DNA of 39,748 nt, taken from JBFMDN01 sp040753915. GTDB lineage: Bacteria > Desulfobacterota > Desulfomonilia > Desulfomonilales > Desulfomonilaceae. Both the position numbers and the translations under genes were made by a program. Below are positions 8,752-17,564 of the stretch, piece after piece. The notes beneath the pieces are model-generated. The model saw only the letters and a program-made list of their open reading frames with translations. It ran no database searches and was not told where the DNA came from. The DNA is taken from positions 1-39,748 of the forward strand of contig JBFMDN010000055.1 of NCBI GenBank assembly GCA_040753915.1, in the 5' to 3' direction. Position 1 is the first letter of the stretch; each line of letters starts with the position of its first letter.

Positions 8752-9706
8752 TCCGCTCTCCCGGTTGCCCTTGCATGCTCTTTATCATCTCTCGAATGGA
8801 ATCGTACCAATCGTCCCGCGGTTCGATGAAACGGTCAATCTTCAATCCATCCAGTATCTTTCTCCCCTCGGAGTCATCATGCGCGGTGAGAAGCACATGC
8901 CGGACTCGATCCTTCATCTGCCGAGAAAGAGACGAGGATGCCACAACCGGCGGCATCCCGTATGGTTCCGACTTTCTTATGACTCGCGTCTTGGACGTCA
9001 CATCCGGCTTTGTCTGATTGAAGTACTCCCAGATCAAGCCGTCAACAGCGGCTCCATCGACCAGCCCCTTGGCGGTGGCCATAATGGAATTGTCGTGGCT
9101 GTATGTGAACACAGACTTGGTGAAGAAAGTCTCCGGTCGCTCGCCCATTAAGGCCAACCAGTAGAGCGGTACCAGTCTCCCCGTATTCGACTCCTGGTCC
9201 GTAAACGCGAAGGTCTTGCCTTGGAGATCGCTGAGGTCCTGATAAGGGCTCGACTTGTTAACGATCAAATACGATTGGTAAAAATGGCTTCCGCTGATTT
9301 CAGGGGCTGCCAGCAGCTCAAATCCGTCCTCGCCCCTGCTTGCCGCGTATGGCCCCGAGCAGATAAACGCTAGGTCGATTAGTCCTCGCTTCAGGAGATC
9401 GTTCACTTCCCTGTATGTCTTCCGTTGAACGAGCTCGACCTTCCTGTCGAGCCTCTTCGACAGGTAATCCAACAATTCCCGGTAGTAGACAAAGCTCTCC
9501 TTCGGAGAGACCATAGAGGCCACCGCAACCTTCAAGTCGTCAGGGCCGCGGGCGGAAGTATCGGGCACGCTCACCGCAACCGTCTTTGAGAAATCGACGA
9601 CTCTCGTTTCCCCTTCCCTGCCGCATCCTCCCAGCGTGAAGAGCAATGCCACAACAACGGTCCCGAGAAGAACACCTGTACACAGCGGCTTTCGAAGCTT
9701 GGCCAC
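8732..9706 (-). CDS. PhnD-family periplasmic binding lipoprotein, likely sensor component
   Basis: A 324-residue lipoprotein: a basic start, a hydrophobic core and lipobox LGGC with acylated C28. The mature part follows the PhnD/phosphonate-binding fold: DLKVAVASMVSP at its first strand, YYRELLDYLSKRLDRKVELV, LIDLAFICSGPYA, and DLQGKTFAFTDQESNTG. No ABC ATPase or permease accompanies it. Instead its 3' end overlaps the sensor/activator gene. The TtrS tetrathionate kinase carries a PhnD-like periplasmic domain, so I infer that this protein binds the respiratory substrate or a product and reports to the membrane activator. It appears to be the first gene of the regulatory pair. An alternative is a leftover transporter binding protein. 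Confidence 0.8.
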   Translation of the reverse strand: MAKLRKPLCTGVLLGTVVVALLFTLGGCGREGETRVVDFSKTVAVSVPDTSARGPDDLKVAVASMVSPKESFVYYRELLDYLSKRLDRKVELVQRKTYREVNDLLKRGLIDLAFICSGPYAASRGEDGFELLAAPEISGSHFYQSYLIVNKSSPYQDLSDLQGKTFAFTDQESNTGRLVPLYWLALMGERPETFFTKSVFTYSHDNSIMATAKGLVDGAAVDGLIWEYFNQTKPDVTSKTRVIRKSEPYGMPPVVASSSLSRQMKDRVRHVLLTAHDDSEGRKILDGLKIDRFIEPRDDWYDSIREMIKSMQGQPGERNERAEP

Positions 9707-9749
9707 GGGAGAAGCCCCTTATGTGTCTCAGCAATCCGGCAAAAGGCAC

Positions 9750-9789
9750 GACTCTAATAACGTACCGTTAATATTATTGCTTTAGAGTC
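9750..9789. promoter_or_regulatory. Nested inverted repeats between divergent operons
   Basis: A perfect 8-bp inverted repeat, GACTCTAA (9750-9757) and TTAGAGTC (9782-9789), encloses a smaller palindrome TAACG-TAC-CGTTA (9758-9770). The site lies in the 309-base gap between the PhnD-like gene (minus) and the TolC-like gene (plus), about 45 bases upstream of the former. It could be an operator for either direction or a transcript hairpin. I could not assign a clear -35/-10 pair to either gene in the rest of 9707-10015. Confidence 0.4.
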
Positions 9790-10015
9790 TTGGGGTCAAG
9801 ACGCTCCCAAAGAAAGATACCCCGGTTTCCCCCGTCGAATGACATCGTCGGAGGATCTGATTGACCGATTGCCATAGCTTTTGATACAGGTCTAGGCTGT
9901 TGTACCGCGCTTTGAACAAGGCCTATTTTCGGAGCCGGTTGCAGGTGCAATAGCGGATCCCGTGGGGACTGCAGAGCGAATACATGACTCAGTCCCTGGA
10001 GGACTGGGAGGTAGA

Positions 10016-11479
10016 ATGGCTGCAATTCGGCAACTGATCTGTGGACTGTGTGCTCTGCTGCTCTGTGGCTGCATAGCAGTGCCGCGCATCTTTGCGCCTC
10101 GCGTCACCAATGTACCCGTGCCGGCCGTCTCGGCCCCTGGGCACAGGCCACCGTCACCCTCACCCGCCGAGAAACGTTCGCTCTCTCTAGACCAGTGCAT
10201 CGAGCTCGCGCGCAGAAACAATCCTGGGCTTGCGGCCGGCACGTGGGACGTGCAAAGCTTGTGGGCCCAAAGGAACGTGGCCTCGTCCCAGAGGTGGCCC
10301 CAGATAAGCACGAAAGACAGTTATCGGAACTATGTTCAGCCTCAACGGCTCCAGGCTGCAAGGCTGAATGCCGAGCCCGGAATGTTCTCGTCAAGCATTC
10401 TCTCTGTTGACCTCACGCTCAACATGCCCCTGTTCACCGGCGGCCGCATTCGAAGCGAGATCAGCTCTGCCGAGCTGGCAGCTCTGGCCGCGGAGAATCG
10501 TCTGGCACGGACGTGGGAAGAGCTCATCTTCAATATTTCGAGCGCATTCTACACGATCTTGGGTCAGCGCCGTCTCATAGAGTCTCTCAATTTCTCTCGG
10601 GACGTGCTTGCCAAGCACAAACGTCGCGTTCTCGACATGATGGCAGCAGACAAGGCTGCAAGAGTCGACGTCCTCCGTATCGAAGTCCGCATTGCGGACC
10701 TTGACCAAAGGCTGGCTCGCGAGACCAATGTTCTGGAAATTCAGAAACGGCTGCTGGCCGCTCTCATAGGTATCAGTGACCGGGGAGTCCCGGTAGATAT
10801 TCAGGGGGAGCTGGTTTTGGGGCACACCGCCCCCGCTCTCGACGGTGCATTGGCCATGGCTTTTGCAGAGCGAGGAGATTACAGGGCCGCCAGAGCGTCC
10901 CTCGATGCGCAGGCCATGAAGCTGAGAAGCACACGGGCCGCCTTGTGGCCAACGATTTCCGTGGATGGAGCCTTCGGCTTGCGGGCCGCGGCAGGAATTG
11001 ACGATAATGGGGTTGCATATACGAAACGATTGAATGAAGCGCAAATCAAGCCTCTCCGCGGCCCATGGCCCAACCCGGATTCGAACTTGCCTGTTGGGAG
11101 CCTGGGAGTGGTGCTCGACTACCCGATCTTTGACGGAGGAAGAATCTCGTCACAGATCCGCGACCAGGAGGCAAAGCTTGCTTCGGGGCAGGCCCAGTTG
11201 AGGAAGCTCGAGCTTCAAATTCGCCTGGACGTGGAGACCGCGCTCCTGAACGTTTCTTCGGCTCGACAGCGAGTCCAGGCCACTCGCAAGTCTATAGAGC
11301 AGTCCAAGGAGAGCTTCCGCATCGAGCAGGAAAAATATGACCTCGGCAAAGGGACTATCACCGACGTCCTCGACGCGCAGTCCGCCATGCTCGAAGCTGA
11401 GTCCAATTACTACCGTGCCCTGGCGGATTACAACATTGCTCTGGCACAACTGGGCTTGGCTACAGGCGAAAAACGATGA
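10016..11479 (+). CDS. TolC-like outer-membrane efflux lipoprotein
   Basis: Outer-membrane channel of an RND efflux system, about 487 residues. The N-terminus (MAAIRQLICGLCALLLCGC) is a lipoprotein-type signal with C19 as likely acylation site. The mature part has the two internally similar OEP repeats of the family, for example LDQCIELARRNNPGL early and ILDYPIFDGGRISSQIRDQEA-type sequence in the second half (VVLDYPIFDGG), with long alpha-helical hairpins such as SARQRVQATRKSIEQSKESF. I chose the ATG at 10016 because GGGAGG lies 5 bases upstream and the signal sequence begins there; an earlier in-frame ATG at 9962 adds an unlikely 18 residues. It is followed after 36 bases by the adaptor gene. 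Substrate is unknown. Confidence 0.87.
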   Translation: MAAIRQLICGLCALLLCGCIAVPRIFAPRVTNVPVPAVSAPGHRPPSPSPAEKRSLSLDQCIELARRNNPGLAAGTWDVQSLWAQRNVASSQRWPQISTKDSYRNYVQPQRLQAARLNAEPGMFSSSILSVDLTLNMPLFTGGRIRSEISSAELAALAAENRLARTWEELIFNISSAFYTILGQRRLIESLNFSRDVLAKHKRRVLDMMAADKAARVDVLRIEVRIADLDQRLARETNVLEIQKRLLAALIGISDRGVPVDIQGELVLGHTAPALDGALAMAFAERGDYRAARASLDAQAMKLRSTRAALWPTISVDGAFGLRAAAGIDDNGVAYTKRLNEAQIKPLRGPWPNPDSNLPVGSLGVVLDYPIFDGGRISSQIRDQEAKLASGQAQLRKLELQIRLDVETALLNVSSARQRVQATRKSIEQSKESFRIEQEKYDLGKGTITDVLDAQSAMLEAESNYYRALADYNIALAQLGLATGEKR

Positions 11480-11515
11480 CATCCGTAAACCGAGCTCTCA
11501 GGATAGAGAGACACC

Positions 11516-12637
11516 ATGAAATCCAAAGCAATAGCAATCGGGTGCATTCTCGTAGTGGGATTGGGCGCATGGGTGATAGCCACATTCGGGACACCCAATC
11601 AAGGTCTCAAGAATGCTCCGCTTAAGAAGCCAAAGCCTCTTGTAGTGGCGGAGCCGGTTCGGAAGGGCGAGATTTCTAGCACCTTGGAACTGACAGGATC
11701 GGTAGAAGCAACCCGAGTAGCGCGTCTTGCTTCTCCTGCAGAGGGACCGATCCATGACTCGCAGGTGAGAGAAGGAGACACTGCGAAGCGAGGACAGAAG
11801 CTGTTGAGAATTGGTCGGAAGACAGCGACCGAAGCGTTGCTCCGATCGGCTGAGCAAGAATTGAGAACAGAAACCGAGGAGCTCGGCAGAATAGAGAAGC
11901 TGGTTCAGAGCGGAGCCATACCCAAGGATCAGTTGGATGTGGCTAGGGCGCGTCGAGCCCGCACGATGGCGCAACTCGAGAAAGTGAAGGAGAGCTCGCA
12001 GGACTATGACATTGAAGCCCCGTGGGACGGGATAATATCCAAGGTCTTGGTTGCGGACGGGAATTACGTCGCGGCCCGCAGCGTCTTAGTGGAAATGTTC
12101 GACCCAAGCTCCCTTGTGATTCGTACGGCCGTTCCCGAGGCTCACAGCCAGGACATCTTCCCTGAGATGGAGGTTTCCGTCAGGTTTGACGCGCACGGTG
12201 GAAAGGTCTTTCATGGCAAGATTTCCCGGATCTATCCCGAATTGGACAGACGCATGCGAACCCGCACAGCGGAGGTGATGGTCTCGGATGATGTGCAGCT
12301 CGTACCCGGGATGTTCGCGAGGCTCACCGTGAAGATGAGGTCCGCGAATGACACTGTTGTGGTTCCCTCCGAGGCGGTCCTCGTCACTCCAAATGGCCAG
12401 CGTGTGGCATACGTGATTGAGGAAGGCAAGGCGGTTCAACGCCAGGTGAAAACCGGGATCGAAGCGGGAGGCAAAGTGCAGATCCTCTCCGGTCTGCATG
12501 AGGGGGAAAGCCTCGTCATCGCTGGCAACGAGAAACTGAAAACCGGTGTGGAGGTTCGACTGCGGGGCGAGCAGAAACAGAGTCCGGAAAAGCCCAATCC
12601 GAAGAGCAATGGGAGCGCGGGAGGGGCCGGCACATGA
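11516..12637 (+). CDS. RND periplasmic adaptor (membrane fusion protein)
   Basis: 373-residue HlyD/AcrA-type adaptor that links the pump to the outer-membrane channel. It has an N-terminal hydrophobic anchor (residues about 4-24), a biotinyl-lipoyl-like half (ARLASPAEGPIHDSQVREGDTA), a short helical hairpin with a Gln/Glu/Lys-rich stretch, the second lipoyl half (DYDIEAPWDGIISKVLVADG), a beta-barrel region and a C-terminal membrane-proximal domain (VPSEAVLVTPNGQRVAYVI). The short hairpin and length are typical of the family. The last bases overlap the RND gene by four (ATGA), so the two are translationally coupled. Confidence 0.9.
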   Translation: MKSKAIAIGCILVVGLGAWVIATFGTPNQGLKNAPLKKPKPLVVAEPVRKGEISSTLELTGSVEATRVARLASPAEGPIHDSQVREGDTAKRGQKLLRIGRKTATEALLRSAEQELRTETEELGRIEKLVQSGAIPKDQLDVARARRARTMAQLEKVKESSQDYDIEAPWDGIISKVLVADGNYVAARSVLVEMFDPSSLVIRTAVPEAHSQDIFPEMEVSVRFDAHGGKVFHGKISRIYPELDRRMRTRTAEVMVSDDVQLVPGMFARLTVKMRSANDTVVVPSEAVLVTPNGQRVAYVIEEGKAVQRQVKTGIEAGGKVQILSGLHEGESLVIAGNEKLKTGVEVRLRGEQKQSPEKPNPKSNGSAGGAGT

Positions 12638-15600
12638 GAATCACAGAATCCGCGGTCACTCGCCGGATAGCCACCAGCGTGATCGTCATTGCGCTCGTCG
12701 TTCTGGGAGCGTTCGGTCTGTGGAAACTCCCCGTGAATTTCTTGCCGGACGTGACGTACCCCCTCATAAGGGTGCACATCTATTGGCCTGGAGCCACGCC
12801 GGAAGAGATAGACAAGAACCTTGCGGATCCCATTGAACGCCAACTAGCGAGTGTGGAAGGACTTGATTACCTGGAATCGTCGACCATTGAAGGAATGTAC
12901 ACCGCGCTGGTGAATTTCCAGTACGGTGTGGACGTCAACATTGGTTACCAGGATACTCTCGCAGCAATGGCCCGCGCGGCTCGAAACCTCCCGAAAGACA
13001 TAGAGCCCCCAATCGTGATCAAGGCTGACCCTTCGCAGCTTCCCGTTGTTCAGTTGACCGTCAGCTCTGATCAATGGGACCTCGTCAAGCTGCGGACCTG
13101 GACTGAGGATTGGCTGCAGGATCGACTTATGTCGGCACCAGGCGTTGCCGGAACTGAGATCGTCGGAGGTCTGAGACGCGAAATCCGAGTGCACCTGGAC
13201 CCTACCGCCCTGGAAAAACACCAGCTCACTCTCGCCGGAGTAATCAAGAGACTGAAAGACGAAAACGTGGAGCAGTTCGGCGGGAGAGTCACCGCGGGCC
13301 CACGTGAGTTCATCGCCCGGACGACTGGCGAATTCCGCTCCATTGACCAGATCGGACAGGTGATTCTCGCTCGCAAAGACGAAGGCAAGGTTCACGTGGG
13401 GGACGTGGCTCGGGTCGAGGACTCGCACGAGGAAGCTCGCGTCATCACCCGTGTCGACGGCAAGCCATGCGTGAAGCTCAGTGTGCTCAAGCAGGCCGAT
13501 GCCAACACGGTGGAAGTGGCCAAGGCGGTGAACAAGAAGATCGAGGAGCTCCAGCCGGCGCTGCCGGCCGGTATTCAACTGGGCATGGTGGAAAACCAAG
13601 CCGATTACATAGAGGCTGCGCTCGCGGGGGTAAGAAACGCTGCCCTGGAGGGGGCTTTCCTCGTCATCTTCATCGTATACGTCTTCTTGGGTAGCTGGCG
13701 TCAGGCCCTCGTGATGGCTCTGGCACTGCCGATCACCATGGTCCTCAACTTCGGGCTTATGAAGATCGCAGGATTTTCGCTCAACATCTTCTCTCTGGGA
13801 GGACTTGTCGTTGCTATCGCAGTGGTGCTGGACAACTCCATTGTGGTGATCGAGAACATCACGCGCTTGAAGCACGAGTCCCCCAATGACCCTTCAGCGA
13901 AGACCGCTGTGAAGGCCACGGCCGAGGTAGGGCCGGCCATCATCGCGGCGACCCTCTCGTTCATTGCCATTTTTGTCCCATTTCTCCTGGTTCCGGGATT
14001 GGTGAGCCTGCTCTTCCGAGAGCTTATTCTCGTCATTGCTGGCGTGGTCACGATCAGCCTCCTTACGGCTGTCACTCTTGCGCCAATGCTCACCACAATT
14101 CTTCTCGGCGAGAAGTCGCATCACGACGAGGACACCCGGTTCCAGCGATTTTTCTTCCGCGTAACCGAACGGTATGGCGAAATCCTCAAGAAAGTGTTGC
14201 GGGGAAGATGGATTGCTGCAGGGGCATCAGTGCTCGTGCTTGCCTGCGGGGCATTCGTCATTCCACGAGTCGGTACCGAATTCCTCCCGCGCATGGACGA
14301 TGGTCGTGTGATGATAAAGGTGCGGCTTCCCACTGGCGCATCGGTACACGAGACCGACCAGGCTCTGCGCAAGATCGAGTCCTTGATAGCCAACGATCCG
14401 CTTATAGAGTCGTATTTCACCCTCGTGGGAGGCAAGGTTTGGGGCCTGTACACGTACCAAATTGCCAATGAAGGGGAAATCGACATTCAGTTGGTTCCCC
14501 GCCATGAGCGCGCGCTGAGCACGCAGCAGTACGTGGCCAAGATGCGGCCGGTAGTGGCCAAAGTCGGCATCCCCGGAGGCATGGCCATGGTCATGCCTCT
14601 GCCTGTCAAGGGTATCCGAAAGCTCGGCGACGCGGACATCGAAGTAAAGATCAAAGGACAGGACATCAAGGAGCTTTTCGACCTTGCCCGAAAGACCTCC
14701 AATGCCATGACAACCTTGGCCCATTTCACGAACGTCTATGTTTCAATGGACATGACAAAGCCGGAATACCAGATCCACGTCGACCGCGAAAGGTCAGCGG
14801 AGCTTGGGGTTTCAATCGAGTATGTGGCCAACACGGTCCGTTCCCTTGTTCAGGGGGCGGTAGCGACACGTTTCAGAGATGGCGACCGGTATTACAATGT
14901 GCGTGTGGTGGTACCTGAACGGGACATCAAATCGAAGGAGGATGTGGAGCACCTCGTCCTGCAGTGCGCCCAGGGCGGCTACTTGCGAGTGCGGGATTTG
15001 GCGGAGGTGCGCCCCGCGGTGGGACCTGTGGAGATCGTTCGCGAGGATCAAGTCAAAGCCGTAGTCGTCAGGGGCGACGCTGCTGGGGTGACTGTCGGAC
15101 AGGCTCTCGCTGAATTGAGGGAGGCCATCCAGCAAATGGAGCGACCTGTTGGCTACGAGCTCACGTACGGCGGACAGGCGTTGATGATGGCTGAAATGAA
15201 GCAGACCACACTGACGGTCCTGGCTTTTGCCCTTTTTTTTGCATTCGTAGTCCTGGCTGTGCAATTCAACAGCCTGAAGCTGCCGTTCCTGATCCTGGGA
15301 TGCGTCCCGGTTTGTCAAGTCGGCTTGATATACGGGCTTTATGTCACTGGATTGCCATTGGGGGCTACCGTAGTGATCGGAGCGCTGATTGTGGTTGCCG
15401 CTACCGTGAATGAAGGCGTATTACTCTTGACCTTCGCAGAAGAGCTACGTGCGAGGAATCGATGGTCAGCGGTTGAAGCGGTGGTTGCTGCGGCAAAAAT
15501 CAGGCTGCGGCCGCGTCTCATGACGACAATTCCCATCATTCTCGGTCTCACGCCTCTGGCCCTGAACATTGAAGAGGGAGGGGACATGCTGCAGCCAATG

Positions 15601-15711
15601 GCCGTTGGAGCCATAGGTGGCCTAATCATGCTTGTGCCCGTCGCGTTGTTTCTCATGCCCTGCATGTATGTGATCTTCTCACGGAAATCCCAGGCCGTGG
15701 ATTCCGTATAA
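12634..15711 (+). CDS. RND-family efflux pump (AcrB/SwrC-like, HAE1)
   Basis: 1025-residue inner-membrane pump with the RND layout: TM1 (about 13-30), a large periplasmic porter/docking loop, TM2-TM6 (about 338-480), TM7, a second large loop, and TM8-TM12. In TM4 the motif is VVLDNSIVVIEN: D400 matches AcrB D407 but the second aspartate (D408) is N401. In TM10 (ATVNEGVLLLTF) the AcrB lysine K940 position appears to be Asn. The AcrB D-D-K proton relay is therefore only partly conserved, as in SwrC-like members. It ends the TolC-adaptor-pump operon and is followed by a strong hairpin. Substrate cannot be read from sequence. Confidence 0.9.
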   Translation: MRITESAVTRRIATSVIVIALVVLGAFGLWKLPVNFLPDVTYPLIRVHIYWPGATPEEIDKNLADPIERQLASVEGLDYLESSTIEGMYTALVNFQYGVDVNIGYQDTLAAMARAARNLPKDIEPPIVIKADPSQLPVVQLTVSSDQWDLVKLRTWTEDWLQDRLMSAPGVAGTEIVGGLRREIRVHLDPTALEKHQLTLAGVIKRLKDENVEQFGGRVTAGPREFIARTTGEFRSIDQIGQVILARKDEGKVHVGDVARVEDSHEEARVITRVDGKPCVKLSVLKQADANTVEVAKAVNKKIEELQPALPAGIQLGMVENQADYIEAALAGVRNAALEGAFLVIFIVYVFLGSWRQALVMALALPITMVLNFGLMKIAGFSLNIFSLGGLVVAIAVVLDNSIVVIENITRLKHESPNDPSAKTAVKATAEVGPAIIAATLSFIAIFVPFLLVPGLVSLLFRELILVIAGVVTISLLTAVTLAPMLTTILLGEKSHHDEDTRFQRFFFRVTERYGEILKKVLRGRWIAAGASVLVLACGAFVIPRVGTEFLPRMDDGRVMIKVRLPTGASVHETDQALRKIESLIANDPLIESYFTLVGGKVWGLYTYQIANEGEIDIQLVPRHERALSTQQYVAKMRPVVAKVGIPGGMAMVMPLPVKGIRKLGDADIEVKIKGQDIKELFDLARKTSNAMTTLAHFTNVYVSMDMTKPEYQIHVDRERSAELGVSIEYVANTVRSLVQGAVATRFRDGDRYYNVRVVVPERDIKSKEDVEHLVLQCAQGGYLRVRDLAEVRPAVGPVEIVREDQVKAVVVRGDAAGVTVGQALAELREAIQQMERPVGYELTYGGQALMMAEMKQTTLTVLAFALFFAFVVLAVQFNSLKLPFLILGCVPVCQVGLIYGLYVTGLPLGATVVIGALIVVAATVNEGVLLLTFAEELRARNRWSAVEAVVAAAKIRLRPRLMTTIPIILGLTPLALNIEEGGDMLQPMAVGAIGGLIMLVPVALFLMPCMYVIFSRKSQAVDSV

Positions 15712-15782
15712 GGAGTGAGCTGCGGAAATGCATTTTGAGTTGAGCGTCAACGCAACCCGTCCCATTGCCGTGGCGCTCTTGC

Positions 15783-15811
15783 GGGAGGGAAAGCTCTTCG
15801 CTTTCCCTCCC
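15783..15811 (+). terminator. Strong hairpin after the RND operon
   Basis: Perfect 12-bp inverted repeat GGGAGGGAAAGC-TCTTC-GCTTTCCCTCCC, 71 bases after the pump stop and 47 before the GNAT start. No T-run follows, so it may be a processing or stabilising hairpin, or a terminator acting with Rho, rather than a classic intrinsic terminator. Confidence 0.55.
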
Positions 15812-15858
15812 GACTCCCGTAGCGAGAACCGGTACGCTCGCAGTAGAAAGGATGCTCT

Positions 15859-16311
15859 ATGGTTACCGTAGCGAACGCGACCTTAGTTGATGTACCGCAT
15901 TTGTGCGATTTACTGACTCTCCTGTTCACTCAGGAGGCCGATTTCCGTCCGGACGTGAAGAAACAAGCCGCAGGGTTGCGCCACATCATCGAGAATCCTG
16001 AGATCGGGAGCATCCTGGTGGCGCGAGATGCTGCCGCCGTCCTCGGCATGGTCAACATCCTTTACACGATCAGCACAGCGTGTGGAGGCCGAGTCGCTCT
16101 TCTGGAGGATATGATCGTCCGGCCCGAGCACCGGAACCGCGGCTGCGGGTCGTTGCTTCTTAGAGCGGCAATTGAGACGGCTCAGGAGGCCGGATGCGCT
16201 CGTATCACCCTCCTCACCGATCGGACAAATTCCGGGGCCATTCGCTTTTACGAAAAACATGGCTTTGCACCGTCCGCGATGGTCCCCCTGCGGTTGCATC
16301 TCCCCGAGTGA
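15859..16311 (+). CDS. GNAT-family N-acetyltransferase
   Basis: 150-residue single-domain GNAT enzyme. The acetyl-CoA binding motif A is clear: VALLEDMIVRPEHRNRG with RNRGCGSLL (93-100), followed by motif B near the C-terminus (TDRTNSGAIRFYEKHGF). The start is supported by AAAGGA about 8 bases upstream of the ATG at 15859. The acceptor substrate is unknown; proteins of this size and pattern acetylate small amines, protein N-termini or antibiotics. It lies downstream of the efflux operon but separated from it by the hairpin. Confidence 0.87.
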   Translation: MVTVANATLVDVPHLCDLLTLLFTQEADFRPDVKKQAAGLRHIIENPEIGSILVARDAAAVLGMVNILYTISTACGGRVALLEDMIVRPEHRNRGCGSLLLRAAIETAQEAGCARITLLTDRTNSGAIRFYEKHGFAPSAMVPLRLHLPE

Positions 16312-16328
16312 CAAGCCCCTTCCTCGCC

Positions 16329-16511
16329 CTATCGCCTTGGAGATCCACTGCACAGGTACATGAATTCCCGAAGCGTCCCGGGTTTGATGTCAACCACGGG
16401 AGGCACATCCCCCTGTTTCCGTCTCTTCTCCGCGACCCAACGAGCGAAGTCGTCTTCGGGATGGGAAGATTCAACCCCGAATTCCTGGTAGCGTTCCCTA
16501 TTTTCGTCCAT
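16329..16511 (-). CDS. Small hypothetical acidic/basic protein (60 aa)
   Basis: A 60-residue open frame starting MDENRERYQEFGVESSHP and ending in SPRR, with a PPVVDIKPGTLREF segment. I support it as real because AGGAGA lies 7 bases upstream of the ATG at 16511 and because it is highly charged with protein-like composition. A longer frame adds six residues upstream, without a better ribosome site. It ends 17 bases from the convergent GNAT gene and is transcribed away from the 16703 gene. No family recognised; no membrane segment or signal peptide. Confidence 0.55.
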   Translation of the reverse strand: MDENRERYQEFGVESSHPEDDFARWVAEKRRKQGDVPPVVDIKPGTLREFMYLCSGSPRR

Positions 16512-16702
16512 GGTATGCTCTCCTATCATAGGTTGTTATCAGCTCGTGTCTTGGCCCGGTTGGCGCCAATTTGCTCTTATAGATGCGGATCTCTGCAAAA
16601 GGATGCAGAATTTCGGGGTAATCCACAGGGGAACGACTTCCAAGTCCGGTCATTAAATGATAAAAGAATTCTAGATACTTCACCGTTGATTGAGGGCTGC
16701 TG

Positions 16703-17263
16703 ATGGAACGGCTTCGATTCTTAGTTTTCGTCCTTTCCGTAGTGGTCATGCCGTTGACGAATCACTTACATGCCGCGGGGCCGGAAAACTGGTGCGGCGA
16801 GATCAAGAAAGAGCTCGCCGAAAAACAAAAAAGGCTGCAAGAGTATTTGCAGGCTCTCCAGGCCACCTATGATGGGGGGGATCGACGCATCGCGGACGCT
16901 TTGAATCATAAGATCAAGCAACTGAAAGAGGAGCTTGAAGTTTTCAGGCAGGAAGCTGCCGATTGTATCGGTTATGATTCCGAAACAATGGCCCAAGGAT
17001 TAAAGTCCTCAAAAGCGGACGAGGCAAAATACGCGGGAAAAAGCTGTGGAGAATTGAGAAAGGTGCTTTTTCCCCTCCTCGTCAAGACTCGTGCCCTCAA
17101 ACGCAAGGAAAAGAGCCTCCTGTCCGGCCTGACTCCCCAGGAAGAAGCGGACCTGGCAAGCTACACGGAGCAGCTTACAACCGTGAGCCAGATACTCCGC
17201 ACGAGGTGTGCGGATGGTGACACTCCTCCTCGCGGGTCGTTGCTTCAGAAACTCCGCCGTTGA
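16703..17263 (+). CDS. Secreted coiled-coil hypothetical protein
   Basis: 186 residues with a clear signal peptide (MERLRFLVFVLSVVVMP...LHAA, cleavage after about residue 25). Charged helical segments follow (KKELAEKQKRLQEYLQAL and HKIKQLKEELEVFRQEA) that look like coiled coils. Four cysteines in the mature part (WCGEI, DCIGY, SCGEL, RCADG) could form two periplasmic disulfides. GAGGG precedes the ATG at 16703. No family recognised. A periplasmic structural or adaptor role is only a guess. Confidence 0.7.
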   Translation: MERLRFLVFVLSVVVMPLTNHLHAAGPENWCGEIKKELAEKQKRLQEYLQALQATYDGGDRRIADALNHKIKQLKEELEVFRQEAADCIGYDSETMAQGLKSSKADEAKYAGKSCGELRKVLFPLLVKTRALKRKEKSLLSGLTPQEEADLASYTEQLTTVSQILRTRCADGDTPPRGSLLQKLRR

Positions 17264-17564
17264 GCGGATGGGGGCTCGCTTGTTCCCCTGCGCACACGAT
17301 CTTGCGCACACCATGAGCTTCTTGTGACCTACCAACTGAGAAGTCTTCGCACTTTCGCTTCGCCACAACTCCAGCGCCGCTGCATCTGACGCCAGGTCCT
17401 GAGTCTCTTCTTGGGTCCTAGGAGACCCTGGAAGTTTGGTACGTTCTATGATAACGTGCCACCGACGGTGGATTCAGGGACCCAATGATTGGTGCATCGA
17501 GAGCTTTCCGCTGGCTCATGCCGGTTCATTGCTCGACATGTGAAGCTCATGAAGGAGGATCGAA
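17264..17564. other. Intergenic region upstream of the FepB/BtuF-like gene
   Basis: Holds no gene that I can support. Two small hairpins are visible: GGGTC-CTAGGA-GACCC near 17415 and CCACC-GAC-GGTGG near 17460. I looked for a cobalamin riboswitch because of the downstream binding protein and found no convincing conserved boxes. Confidence 0.4.

Noticed and set aside
15728..15871. A 47-codon open frame between the RND pump and the GNAT gene, overlapping the GNAT start
   Set aside because: It runs through the 12-bp hairpin, the ribosome site is poorly spaced (GGAG about 13 bases away) and the sequence resembles no protein; a leader peptide cannot be excluded.
17264..17564. Possible cobalamin riboswitch upstream of the BtuF/FepB-like gene
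   Set aside because: Only generic small hairpins; the conserved B12-box pattern was not found.
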